Assembly (NCBI GenBank): GCA_910574185.1
Contig: CAJSZQ010000014.1
Span: forward strand, 1-64,000
Direction: 5' to 3'
DNA from: Lachnospiraceae bacterium
Lineage (GTDB): Bacteria; Bacillota; Clostridia; Lachnospirales; Lachnospiraceae
DNA: 64,000 bases
Positions 51,197 through 60,505 of this stretch are shown in pieces; position 1 is the first letter of the stretch, and every line of letters starts with the position of its first letter. The notes under the pieces were generated by a model that saw only the letters and a list, made by a program, of their open reading frames with translations, searched no databases and was not told the DNA's origin. The position numbers and the translations under genes are program-made.

Positions 51197-52669
51197 ATGA
51201 ATGGATTGAAATTACATTTGGAAAAAACACTGGAACTTTTATTCAAAATCAGTTACTTAGTTTTGGCTTTATGTACATTTAATACCTTTATATACAAATC
51301 AGAAGTACAGCCTGTGTTTGTAAAACTTACTCTTGGAGTTGGAATGGTTCTTATTCTGACTCGTTTAATAAAATTCAGAAAATACATAAAGATGCCATGT
51401 ATTTTATTGATGATATTGTTCTGTATAAGCTTTGGCATCTCTACGATTATGAATCATGAATATGGAATTGTAGAAAATGGGAAGTGGATCATATGGACCG
51501 GATTACAGTTCTTTGCATTATATGTATGTGATGTAGAAAGAGAAATGAAGAGTTATAATAAGGAATTTGAGATTTTATCACATATTCTGGTTGGATATAG
51601 TGCAATAGCTGCATTTATCAGTTTAGGAATGCTTATAGTTTCTTATTCTAAATTTTTCGAGACGGCGGAAGGAGAATTCTTAATCTCAGGATTTACCTGG
51701 GGAAGATTATGGGGAGTCTACACTGATCCAAATTATGGCGCTGTTTTTGCAGTGATATCTATTCTATTATCTATTGTATTCATTTTAAAAAAAGGGATAT
51801 TATTAAAGATAGTTTATTTAATATGTATTATCCTGAACTATTTATATCTGGTTTTTTCGGATTCAAGAACCGGTGAAATTTCATTAGCCGGAGGGCTTGC
51901 GGTTTTCTTATTTTTTACTTTGAATAAAGTATGGAAAGATAAGAAAGGACTTGTGAAATATGCTATGATTATTGGTGTTATCTTATTTGTAACAGGGAGT
52001 TCCTTGTTGGGGATTCGTATTGTAAAAGTAGAATATAACAAAGTTCTGGCCCCCAATTTTGCGAAGATGTTTGTCGAAAAAGAAGAAGCTAAAAAATTGA
52101 AGAAGCAGGAACAGACGAAAAAGCCAGCACAAACAGATAAAACAGAGGAGATAAAAAAGCAAGAAGAAGTAAAAAAACAAGAAGAGATGAAAAGAAAACT
52201 GGGAAGGAAACAGGATTTAGAAAAGGATGTAAGTAACGGACGATTTGAATTGTGGATGAGTGCTGTGGAAGTGTGGAAGACAAGTCCTGTATATGGCGTT
52301 GGTTACGTTACGTTTGTTCCCTATGCCAAAGAACATACGCCGAATACCTACGCAGTGAATAACGATGTTGGAGAATATACCAATATGCATAATGCTTTTA
52401 TTAATACACTGGCATACCAGGGGGTGTTAGGATTCATTATATTGTTAATGCTTACCGGGTATATGGTCTGGTATGTCATAGGGCCTATATTTCGAGAAAC
52501 AGACGGCATAAATTTGTATTTGAGTGTTATGTTGAGCTGTGTTGCCGCAGTTGTTTTGTCGATGATGTTTTTGCTAGAAGGGTTTTATACTCTATCGCCA
52601 GGAAGTTTTGTATTATGGGGGTTTTCTGGTTATATGGTAAAATATGCCTACAATATTAAGAAAGGGTAA
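51197..52669 (+). CDS. O-antigen ligase/polymerase (Wzy/WaaL-like) with Lys/Glu-rich loop
   Basis: A 490-residue protein with about eleven membrane helices. The large loop ends in GRFELWMSAVEVWKTSPVYGVGYVTFV and NMHNAFINTLAYQGVLG, the Wzy_C/O-antigen ligase pattern with its conserved His. Inside this loop (about residues 293-345) is a low-complexity Lys/Glu/Gln tract with repeated KKQEE units. It would polymerise or transfer the repeat units outside the membrane. A/T-rich codon use is clear here. GGAGA lies before the ATG. Confidence 0.85.
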   Translation: MNGLKLHLEKTLELLFKISYLVLALCTFNTFIYKSEVQPVFVKLTLGVGMVLILTRLIKFRKYIKMPCILLMILFCISFGISTIMNHEYGIVENGKWIIWTGLQFFALYVCDVEREMKSYNKEFEILSHILVGYSAIAAFISLGMLIVSYSKFFETAEGEFLISGFTWGRLWGVYTDPNYGAVFAVISILLSIVFILKKGILLKIVYLICIILNYLYLVFSDSRTGEISLAGGLAVFLFFTLNKVWKDKKGLVKYAMIIGVILFVTGSSLLGIRIVKVEYNKVLAPNFAKMFVEKEEAKKLKKQEQTKKPAQTDKTEEIKKQEEVKKQEEMKRKLGRKQDLEKDVSNGRFELWMSAVEVWKTSPVYGVGYVTFVPYAKEHTPNTYAVNNDVGEYTNMHNAFINTLAYQGVLGFIILLMLTGYMVWYVIGPIFRETDGINLYLSVMLSCVAAVVLSMMFLLEGFYTLSPGSFVLWGFSGYMVKYAYNIKKG

Positions 52670-52677
52670 AGTTTTGA

Positions 52678-53775
52678 ATGAAGAAGGTATTAATCGGTTT
52701 TTTCATGGATGGCAAGGCGGGGGGGATTGATAAATATTTATTAAATTTTTTGGAAGTTGTCTCTGAAAAAAATGTGCAAATGGATTTTTTGACAAACGAG
52801 ATTGATGGAGAATTGAAGGATAAACTTCAAAGTTATCATTCCAGATTGTTTGCAGTGGCGAATTTGAAACATCCATTGAAGCAATATGCGCAGGTACGCA
52901 GAATCTTGCGCAAAGGAAAGTACGATGCTATCTATCTTAATATCTCTACGGCAATAGATTGTATTGCGGCCATTGCTTCAAAACACGAGAAAGTACCGAA
53001 GAGAATAATTCACAGCCATTCAAGTGGAAATGATTGTGAAAACGCAGTAAAAAGACTTGTGTTTGATTTGATTCATTCTGTATGTCGCTTGTTTTTGTGG
53101 AGAAATGGTACGCATTTTTACGGTTGTTCCGAGAAGGCGGGCGAATGGCTATTTCCAAAGAGAATTGTGTGTTCTGAAAAATTTAGAGTGATTTATAATG
53201 CTGTAGACCGTAAGATATTTCAATATGACGAGGCTGTCAGAAAAGAAGTGAGAGAAGAACTTGGCATAGAAGACAAATTCGTTATCGGTCATGTGGGGAA
53301 TTTCTGTTATCAGAAAAACCATGAATTTATTATAGACGTATTTGAAGAAGTTTTGAAAAGAAATCCGAAAGCGGAACTGCTGCTTGTAGGAAAAGGGGTT
53401 CGTTTCGCAGATATTCAGGAGAAAGTAAAGCAAAAGGGGATGGAGCATTCCGTACAGTTCCTCGGCTGGATACAGGATGTGGACAGAGTTTTTCAGGCAA
53501 TGGATCTTTTTTTGCTACCCTCTAATTTTGAGGGATTGGGGATTGTCGGTATAGAGGCGCAATGCCTTGGACTTCCCTGTGTTATGAGTAGCACAATTCC
53601 GAAGGAAGCAAAAATCACGAAAAAATGTTATTTTCTTCCACTAAAAAGCGGAGCAGAAAAATGGGCAGAATTTATTACTAAGAGGCAATGGAAACGGGAA
53701 AGAGCACGCTGCCTTGCTGTTGCAGAGGAATACGATTTGGAGAATCAGAAAGAGCAGCTTAAGAATTTGCTTTGA
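52678..53775 (+). CDS. Glycosyltransferase family 4 (EpsF-like)
   Basis: 365 residues with a GT-B fold. The N-terminus is VLIGFFMDGKAGGIDKYLLNFL, followed by RRIIHSHSSGND-like and HFYGCSEKAGEWLF. The donor domain has VIGHVGNFCYQKNHEF, LLLVGKGVRFADI, VQFLGWIQDVDRVFQAMDLFLLPSNFEGLGIVG. The SNFEGLG pattern holds the retaining-enzyme Glu. It lies 8 bases after the polymerase gene. Confidence 0.92.
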   Translation: MKKVLIGFFMDGKAGGIDKYLLNFLEVVSEKNVQMDFLTNEIDGELKDKLQSYHSRLFAVANLKHPLKQYAQVRRILRKGKYDAIYLNISTAIDCIAAIASKHEKVPKRIIHSHSSGNDCENAVKRLVFDLIHSVCRLFLWRNGTHFYGCSEKAGEWLFPKRIVCSEKFRVIYNAVDRKIFQYDEAVRKEVREELGIEDKFVIGHVGNFCYQKNHEFIIDVFEEVLKRNPKAELLLVGKGVRFADIQEKVKQKGMEHSVQFLGWIQDVDRVFQAMDLFLLPSNFEGLGIVGIEAQCLGLPCVMSSTIPKEAKITKKCYFLPLKSGAEKWAEFITKRQWKRERARCLAVAEEYDLENQKEQLKNLL

Positions 53776-53791
53776 GTTAAAGGAGAATAGA

Positions 53792-54805
53792 ATGGCTTTG
53801 GTAAGCATTATTGTTCCTATTTATAATGTGGAACAGTATCTTGATGAATGTGTGGAAAGTATTCGCAATCAGAGTTATGAAAGACTCGAGATAATACTAG
53901 TAGACGATGGTTCGCCGGATGGGTGCGGACAAATGTGTGAGGAATATGCGAAGAAGGACGAGCGTATTGTTGTCATTCATAAGGAGAATGGAGGCCTGGG
54001 CGATGCGAGAAATGCAGGAATCAAACAGGCTCATGGGGACTATCTTCTGTTTGTAGACAGTGATGATTACTTGCATCCTAAAGCAGTAGAAAAAATACTG
54101 TATACTGCGGAAAAAGAAAGAGCAGATATCGTAATATTTGATTATGCTACGGTAGAGCCAGAGAACAGCAGAAGCGACAGGTTCACGACAAGTATTCGGG
54201 AAAAGCGGGTATTTTCGCCAAAAAGGGAGAAACGCGTAATTACATGTTCCTGTTCAGCAGTAAATAAGTTATATCGAAGAGGATTCTGGAAAGCGTCAGG
54301 ACTGGAATTTCCGACTGGAAGATATTATGAAGATTTAGGTACTATACCGAAGCTACTGGCGATCTCTGAGAGAATTGTTTACAGAAAAGAAGTATTGTAT
54401 TATTATCGTATGCGTGAAGGCTCAATTATGCATACTTCAAATTTTAAGAAAAACTATGAAGACAGGACGAGAATGATTGATGGTGTTTTAAAATTTTATA
54501 AAGAGCAGGGATTGTTTGAAGCGTATCACGATGAACTGGAATATCTTGTTTTTGAAAATGGATATTTTACGCCCTCCAGAGAGATTATACTTAACAGAGG
54601 AAGTAAAAAGTATTTAAAAAAATTCAGGGAATATGCATATCACAGATTTGTAAATATCGATCAGAATAAATATGTTCTGGAGTTAACAGGGAAAGAAAAA
54701 ATTCTCTGGATGCTTTTAAAGAAAAAGATGTATGGAGCAATGCTTCTATTATCATACGCAAGACGGGCAAAAGACTTTGTTGTAACGAAGTTTGGAGGAA
54801 AATAA
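53792..54805 (+). CDS. Glycosyltransferase family 2, paralogue A
   Basis: 337 residues. It has VSIIVPIYNVEQYLDECVES, IILVDDGSPDGCGQMCEEYA, ENGGLGDARNAGI and the metal site FVDSDDYL. The C-terminal part has GRYYEDLGTIPKLL and YYYRMREGSIMHT. The ATG at 53792 follows AAAGGAGAA; the frame extends upstream into the previous gene. The next gene is a full-length paralogue. Confidence 0.92.
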   Translation: MALVSIIVPIYNVEQYLDECVESIRNQSYERLEIILVDDGSPDGCGQMCEEYAKKDERIVVIHKENGGLGDARNAGIKQAHGDYLLFVDSDDYLHPKAVEKILYTAEKERADIVIFDYATVEPENSRSDRFTTSIREKRVFSPKREKRVITCSCSAVNKLYRRGFWKASGLEFPTGRYYEDLGTIPKLLAISERIVYRKEVLYYYRMREGSIMHTSNFKKNYEDRTRMIDGVLKFYKEQGLFEAYHDELEYLVFENGYFTPSREIILNRGSKKYLKKFREYAYHRFVNIDQNKYVLELTGKEKILWMLLKKKMYGAMLLLSYARRAKDFVVTKFGGK

Positions 54806-54806
54806 G

Positions 54807-55796
54807 ATGGAACTGGTTAGTATTGTTGTTCCGATATATGGCGTTGAAAAATATTTAGATAAATGTGTAAGAAGTCTCATAAATCAGACCTATCAAAACT
54901 TGGAGATTATACTTGTAGATGACGGTTCGCCGGATGGATGCGGCCGGTTGTGCGACAAATTCGCAAAAGAGGATAAAAGAATCGAAGTAATCCACAAAGT
55001 AAACGGCGGGCTTAGTGATGCCAGGAACACAGGGGCAAAGCGGGCTTCCGGGAAATATCTTATTTTTATTGATAGTGATGATTATGTGGATAACAAACTT
55101 GTAGAGAAAACTATTTCTTCTGCAGAAGAAAATCAGGCGGATATGGTGATTTTTGATTTTACTGCTGTGGAAGAAGGAGAATTTAAACTTCGTACAAATA
55201 ACATTCCGACGAATAAGATATTGCGATTAGAAGAAGAGAAGAAACTGCTTCTTATGCCGCCGGCTGCGTGGAGCAGACTGTTCAATCGCGAATTTTACAT
55301 GAGGGCAAATCATCCTTTTCCGGTTGGAAAATATTATGAAGATTTGGGAACAACGCCGAAGTTTTTACTGGAAGCAAATCGAATTGTGTATTTGAAGGAG
55401 AGTTTGTACTTTTATACGATTCGCAGTAATTCTATTATGAAAAGCTATAATTTTGAGCGTAATTATAAGGATATGGTTTGGATTCTGAATGATATTCTGC
55501 ATTTTTTTAAAGAAAGAAATCAATTTCAAAAATATAAGGAGGAATTGGAGTATCTTGCATTTGCAAGCGGTTATTTTGAGCCTTCTAGAGAAATTGTATT
55601 AAAGGACAGGAAAAATCCATATTTAAAGAAATTCCGAGCATATATGTATGATAAGTTTCCGGAATTTCATCAAAATTCTTATGTAAAGCAGTTGGAGAGA
55701 AAGAATAAGTTCCATTTGTTTATATTGGATATCAGACAGTATTGGATTATGGCGCTGCTGTCTGAGTGTAGGCAGTTCGTAGAAAGAAGAAAATAA
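54807..55796 (+). CDS. Glycosyltransferase family 2, paralogue B
   Basis: 329 residues that align from end to end with the preceding protein: VSIVVPIYGVEKYLDKCVRS, DDGSPDGCGRLCDKFA, VNGGLSDARNTG, FIDSDDYV, GKYYEDLGTTPKFL. The start at 54807, one base after the previous stop, follows GGAGGAAAA. It probably arose by tandem duplication and now adds a different sugar or linkage. Confidence 0.92.
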   Translation: MELVSIVVPIYGVEKYLDKCVRSLINQTYQNLEIILVDDGSPDGCGRLCDKFAKEDKRIEVIHKVNGGLSDARNTGAKRASGKYLIFIDSDDYVDNKLVEKTISSAEENQADMVIFDFTAVEEGEFKLRTNNIPTNKILRLEEEKKLLLMPPAAWSRLFNREFYMRANHPFPVGKYYEDLGTTPKFLLEANRIVYLKESLYFYTIRSNSIMKSYNFERNYKDMVWILNDILHFFKERNQFQKYKEELEYLAFASGYFEPSREIVLKDRKNPYLKKFRAYMYDKFPEFHQNSYVKQLERKNKFHLFILDIRQYWIMALLSECRQFVERRK

Positions 55797-55809
55797 GTCG
55801 GGGGCAGTT

Positions 55810-56811
55810 ATGGAGAAGATTTTAACAATCACAGTACCGTCATACAATGTAGAAAAATTCTTGAATCAAACGCTTAATTCATTTATTCATGATGAAATCC
55901 TAGATGATATTGAGGTTTTGATTGTGGACGACGGTTCCAAGGATCATACGGCAGAGATAGGAAAAGAATATGAAGAAAAATATCCGCAAAGTTTTCGTGT
56001 GATTTCAAAAGAAAACGGCGGGCATGGTTCTACGATTAACCGGGGAATTGCGGAAGCGAAAGGCAGATATTTTAAAGTTGTAGACGGCGACGACTGGGTT
56101 AACACAGAGGACTTTGTGAGATTAATTCAGAAATTGAAGGGTTGTAGTGCAGATTATGTATTTACCAACTACTATGAAGTGAATGATGTGACTAAAGAAA
56201 AAAATCCGGTAACGTTCCCTGGAATCAGATTGAATGAAGAAATGTCGTTTCATACAATTGCAAAAGAAACTAAAATTTCTATGCATGCGGTTGTTATCAA
56301 AACCAGGATATTAAAAGAACATAATATAAGACTGGACGAGCATTGTTTCTATGTGGATGTTGAATATATTTTATATCCGATTCCTTATGTGGAGAAGGTG
56401 GTTTATTTTGATATATATGTGTATATGTACCGGTTGGCACAGGTGGGACAGAGTGTGAGTATGCAGGGATATCAGAAGCATATGCAGAATCATATTGACG
56501 TTATTATGCATGTGCTGGATTATATCGAGAATTATAAAAAGACCGGAAAAGCAGAGGAAGATAAAGTTCGGTATATGGAAAGAAGAATCGGAGAGATGGC
56601 ACATGGACAGGTTGATATTTTTACAAGTTTTCCAGTGAACGATAAAGAAATACAGAAAAAATTCCAGGATTTTGATGAAGCGCTAAAGAAAAAAAGTCTG
56701 ACAGTGTACCATGAGACCGGAGAATACAGTGGAATGCTGCGTATGCTTAGGAAAGTCAAGTTTCGGGGCTATGAAGCGATTGTGAATTTAAGCAAAGTGA
56801 GAAACAGATAG
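55810..56811 (+). CDS. Glycosyltransferase family 2
   Basis: 333 residues. It has LTITVPSYNVEKFLNQTLNSF, EVLIVDDGSKDHTAEIGKEY, ENGGHGSTINRGIAEAKG and VVDGDDWV, where GDDW replaces the usual SDDY. The C-terminal region (HCFYVDVEYILYPIPYVEKVVYF) is typical of clostridial capsule transferases. It is not a close relative of the two preceding paralogues. Confidence 0.9.
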   Translation: MEKILTITVPSYNVEKFLNQTLNSFIHDEILDDIEVLIVDDGSKDHTAEIGKEYEEKYPQSFRVISKENGGHGSTINRGIAEAKGRYFKVVDGDDWVNTEDFVRLIQKLKGCSADYVFTNYYEVNDVTKEKNPVTFPGIRLNEEMSFHTIAKETKISMHAVVIKTRILKEHNIRLDEHCFYVDVEYILYPIPYVEKVVYFDIYVYMYRLAQVGQSVSMQGYQKHMQNHIDVIMHVLDYIENYKKTGKAEEDKVRYMERRIGEMAHGQVDIFTSFPVNDKEIQKKFQDFDEALKKKSLTVYHETGEYSGMLRMLRKVKFRGYEAIVNLSKVRNR

Positions 56812-56908
56812 ATTTGCAAATTTGAGCAGGATGGAGAACGGATAGCGTTATGAATTTGTGTGACATGAGAAACAGACAGAATGAGAGAGTTTTAGAGAGA
56901 AGACAATT

Positions 56909-58363
56909 ATGAAGATACACTCTGTTAAATTTAATTTTATCATGAATATGATTTTGACGGCTTCTTCTATTATATTTCCATTGATTACATTTCCCTATGT
57001 TACCAGAGTTTTGCTGGCTGTGGGAACAGGGAAAATAGCTTTTGCCAGTTCTACGGCTACGTATTTTACCATGTTTGCGTCGCTGGGAATTCCTACCTAT
57101 GGGATACGTGCCTGTGCCAAAATTAGGGATGACAAAGAAAAGCTGTCAAAAACAGTACAGGAACTGCTGATTATTAATTCAGTAACGATGCTTCTTAGCT
57201 GTACGGTATTTGTGATATCAATTTTTGCGGTTCCCCAGTTTGCTGCAGAGAAGGAATTATTCTTTATTAATGGGATTGGCATTGTGCTCAACGTATATTC
57301 TATGTCATGGCTGTATAATGCACTGGAGCAGTACTCTTACATTACAGTCTGCAATCTTACAGTAAAGATTGTATCGCTTGTGCTGATGTTCCTGATAGTT
57401 AAGGAACCGTCTGACTATATTAAATATGGGGCAATCACGATGTTTGCAAGCTGTGCCTCTTATATATTTAATTTTATATATGCACAGAGATTTATATCAT
57501 TAAAGAAACAGTCTGGGTATGAGTTTAAAAAGCATATTCCTCCTATTCTTATGTTTTTTGCGATGTCAGCGGCAACGAGTATCTACACGAATCTTGATGT
57601 GGTGATGCTTCGATTTATGAAGGACGATGCAGAAGTGGGAATCTATGATGCGGCAATTAAGGTGAAAACAATTTTAATCACAATGATTACCTCTCTTGGG
57701 ACGGTATTACTCCCGAGATTATCCTACTATGTTCAGAAGAACGACAAAGAAGCCTTTTACAGAATGGTGTCAAAAGCCTTCAACTTTGTATTTATTGCAG
57801 CCACCGGCGTCATGGTGTATTTTATGATGTTTACAAGTGAAACAATTTTGTTTCTGGCTGGAAAGGATTTTTTGCAGTCTGTATTACCGATGCGTATTTT
57901 GATGCCGACAGTTTTGCTTATTGGACTTTCGAATATCACAGGTATTCAGGTGCTTATTCCTCAGGGAAAAGAGAATAAAGTGGTATTCTCGGTGACGGCA
58001 GGAGCAATTCTGGATTTTTTACTTAATTTAGTACTGATTCCCAGATATGGAGCGGCGGGAGCCGCTATGGCTACACTGCTGGCGGAATTGCTGGTGCTGA
58101 TTGTACAGTGCATTTATCTCAGAGAAGAGCTCCCCAACATGTTGAAATCAGTACAGTATTGGAAAATATGTGTTGGGCTGGGAGTTAGTATTATAGTAGG
58201 AAGAACTGTAACAATGATAGATAATATAAAATTATTTTGGATATTATGTATATCGGCAGCGCTTTTTTTTGGAACGTATGGCATTGTATTGGTAGTGTTG
58301 AAGGAAAAATTTGTGATAGAGATTCTCCAGTCGGGAATTGACAGATATATACAGAAAAAATAG
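56909..58363 (+). CDS. Polysaccharide flippase (Wzx, MOP superfamily)
   Basis: 484 residues with 12-14 membrane helices. The N-terminus has FNFIMNMILTASSIIFPLITFPYVTRVL, typical of oligosaccharide flippases. Other marks are YGIRACAKIRDDKEKLS, TSIYTNLDVVMLRFM and VGIYDAAIKVKTI. It carries the lipid-linked repeat unit across the membrane for the polymerase at 51197. AGAGAGAAGA precedes the ATG. Confidence 0.92.
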   Translation: MKIHSVKFNFIMNMILTASSIIFPLITFPYVTRVLLAVGTGKIAFASSTATYFTMFASLGIPTYGIRACAKIRDDKEKLSKTVQELLIINSVTMLLSCTVFVISIFAVPQFAAEKELFFINGIGIVLNVYSMSWLYNALEQYSYITVCNLTVKIVSLVLMFLIVKEPSDYIKYGAITMFASCASYIFNFIYAQRFISLKKQSGYEFKKHIPPILMFFAMSAATSIYTNLDVVMLRFMKDDAEVGIYDAAIKVKTILITMITSLGTVLLPRLSYYVQKNDKEAFYRMVSKAFNFVFIAATGVMVYFMMFTSETILFLAGKDFLQSVLPMRILMPTVLLIGLSNITGIQVLIPQGKENKVVFSVTAGAILDFLLNLVLIPRYGAAGAAMATLLAELLVLIVQCIYLREELPNMLKSVQYWKICVGLGVSIIVGRTVTMIDNIKLFWILCISAALFFGTYGIVLVVLKEKFVIEILQSGIDRYIQKK

Positions 58364-58477
58364 CTGAATATTTTATTTTGATAAAACATTGGATCAGGCG
58401 GCGTATAGTGGTGGCCCAATTCTGTATGAAGAGTTTTGCAGGGGATGAGGTCGGCATTTGTAAAGGAGGGGATTGTT

Positions 58478-60340
58478 ATGAAAATGAATATAAATATAAA
58501 GAAAAATCCTATCATCAGAAAAATTCAATCCTCAAATTTACTGACGGCGTTTTTGATTAACATTTTTTTCCTTTGTCTGGTTCTCCTTTTTTGTGATATG
58601 AAGTATGAGGTGTCTGATGATTTTGTGATGGCCGCTATTCTGTCAGGGGCATACGGCAATGGACCGAATCCGCAGATGATTTTTGTAAATGTTATAATCG
58701 GATATCTGTTGCTGCCGTTTTATAAACTGGTTCTTGGGGTTAGCTGGTATTTTATATTACAGATTTTCCTCATATTTGCGTCTTCCTGTATGGTAACGTT
58801 CTTTCTGCTGGAAAGAGTGGGAAAGCCAAAAGCGATTATGCTGTCGGTTATGTTTATCTTATTTTTTTCAAATGATGCATATATTCTCGTTCAATTTACA
58901 AAAACAGCCATGATTACGATTATGGCAGGGAGTTTGCTATTTATATGGGCTTTGTTTGATAAGAAAAGTATATGGTATGTGCTGACCGGAGCTCTGCTTT
59001 GTCTGATGGGCACAATGCTGCGGTTTGCTGATATTTATCTGGCGGGAGGATTTCTTCTGTTTATACTGGGATATGAATTTGTTCAGATATGTATACCCAA
59101 GGGCGCCCCTAATGGCCATTCGGCCGTATTAAAAGGTATAAAAAAAGGATTAAAAGGATTGCTTACAAAGCGGGTTGCGGTTATAATATTTGCTGGCTGT
59201 ATGCTGATAGGAAGCGCGTACGGACTTAGGAATTTAAATAGCTATATTTGCAACAGTGAGGAGAACTACAGGCAATATTATGCGTATAATGGGGTGAGAG
59301 CCGGTGTTGTGGATTCGCCGGAATGCGGTTATTGGGAAATGGCTGACGAGTTGTCTGAAATAGGAGTATCTGAAAATGACTATTATATGATGCGAAGCTG
59401 GAATTTTGCAGACAATGATTTTTTTACTTATGAAAGAATGCGAAAGACGGCGGAGACTATCGCGAGGCATCACAGCGTGCAGGAGGTGGGAAAAGAGGAG
59501 ATTTTTGAAAGGCTGCAGGAGCGGGAGTATTTGAAGTATCCGGTATTTCTGGCGTGTATCCTCCTTCTGGGTTTGGGAATTTTTTTGAATTATTCAAAAT
59601 GGTGGACGATGCTGGTTAGTATGGGAATCGGGGAAGGATATCTGATCTACTTTTGTTACCGCGAAAGATATGTATATCGTGTAGAGTATTCCGTTTTTCT
59701 TGGAATGTTTCTGTGCGGCGTCTATTTTTGGACTCGATGCTGTTCTTATGGAGCGAATGAAACAGAATATATACAAAAGAAAAAAGGTTTAATGAAAATA
59801 TGCGCGGTTATTACGTCACTGTATTTGATGGTTCATCTGGTTCTGTATGTTCCGGACCAGTCGTATCAGGATGTAACGCAAGAAGGCAGGATGGATTATA
59901 TCACGAATACCTTCTTTGAATCTTGGAATTACGGGGCGCAGAAATACAGAAAAGTAGTAAATAAAGGCAAACCCTCCAGTGGTCTGCTGGATGAAATATC
60001 TGCCAATAAGGATAATTTTTATTTTTTGGATTTTCAGACAACGATACAGATTTTGTATTATGAATGGGCTCCATGGGAGAGTATGAACGCGGAGGAATGG
60101 GATAACTTTTCCTATCTGGCGGGGATTACATCCAATTATCCAGATTTGGTGAAACTGCTGGAGAATAAAGGGGTAGAGAATCCTCTGAAGTCGCTGGTGG
60201 ATGATAATGTTTATCTGGTTGATAACCGTTATCTGGAAATAAAGCTGAATTATTTGAGGGAGCATTATTATCCGGATGCAAGGGTGGAATTGTATAAAGA
60301 GGTTGACGGGTATCAGATTTGGAAGTTTTATAAGGAATAA
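58478..60340 (+). CDS. Polytopic membrane protein with a repeat-derived insert; possible glycosyl- or acyl-transferase
   Basis: 620 residues with about ten membrane helices, an outer loop (about 250-350) and a soluble C-terminal part of about 150 residues (FFESWNYGAQKYRKVV, YYEWAPWESMNAEEW). The layout resembles membrane glycosyltransferases of the GT39/GT-C kind, but I cannot assign a reaction. The ATG at 58478 follows TAAAGGAGGGG; upstream starts are weaker. Residues about 205-221 (CIPKGAPNGHSAVLKGI) are read from a GGTATACC repeat (59090-59140), in a loop between two helices. One base is missing from the repeat relative to its consensus, and the frame stays open. Confidence 0.75.
   Translation: MKMNINIKKNPIIRKIQSSNLLTAFLINIFFLCLVLLFCDMKYEVSDDFVMAAILSGAYGNGPNPQMIFVNVIIGYLLLPFYKLVLGVSWYFILQIFLIFASSCMVTFFLLERVGKPKAIMLSVMFILFFSNDAYILVQFTKTAMITIMAGSLLFIWALFDKKSIWYVLTGALLCLMGTMLRFADIYLAGGFLLFILGYEFVQICIPKGAPNGHSAVLKGIKKGLKGLLTKRVAVIIFAGCMLIGSAYGLRNLNSYICNSEENYRQYYAYNGVRAGVVDSPECGYWEMADELSEIGVSENDYYMMRSWNFADNDFFTYERMRKTAETIARHHSVQEVGKEEIFERLQEREYLKYPVFLACILLLGLGIFLNYSKWWTMLVSMGIGEGYLIYFCYRERYVYRVEYSVFLGMFLCGVYFWTRCCSYGANETEYIQKKKGLMKICAVITSLYLMVHLVLYVPDQSYQDVTQEGRMDYITNTFFESWNYGAQKYRKVVNKGKPSSGLLDEISANKDNFYFLDFQTTIQILYYEWAPWESMNAEEWDNFSYLAGITSNYPDLVKLLENKGVENPLKSLVDDNVYLVDNRYLEIKLNYLREHYYPDARVELYKEVDGYQIWKFYKE
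59090..59140 (+). repeat. GGTATACC repeat unit inside a reading frame
   Basis: TGTATACCC at 59090, GGGCGCCCC, TAATGGCCATTCGGCCG and AAAAGGTATA ending at 59140. Compared with the neighbouring copies, the CCCATTATGG segment is shortened and GTTTCAT is changed to GTATTAA. The surrounding protein continues on both sides without a stop. Confidence 0.88.
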
Positions 60341-60374
60341 AATGCGGTATTTTTTTACAAAATATACATTGTGC

Positions 60375-60403
60375 TGGACAAAATATTAAGAATATAGTAA
60401 AGT
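60375..60403 (+). promoter_or_regulatory. Predicted internal promoter before the wecE-like gene
   Basis: TGGACA (60375-60380), a 17-base spacer and TAAAGT (60398-60403), in the 165-base gap before the aminotransferase gene. It may start a second transcript for the last genes of the locus. Confidence 0.4.
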
Positions 60404-60505
60404 TTAAGAAGCATATGTTACAGTTTTGCAGTTTGTGAACCTAAAAGGATTTGATAAATACAATTAGGTATTAGATATAAAATAATAAGGAATGGGACGC
60501 GAAAG

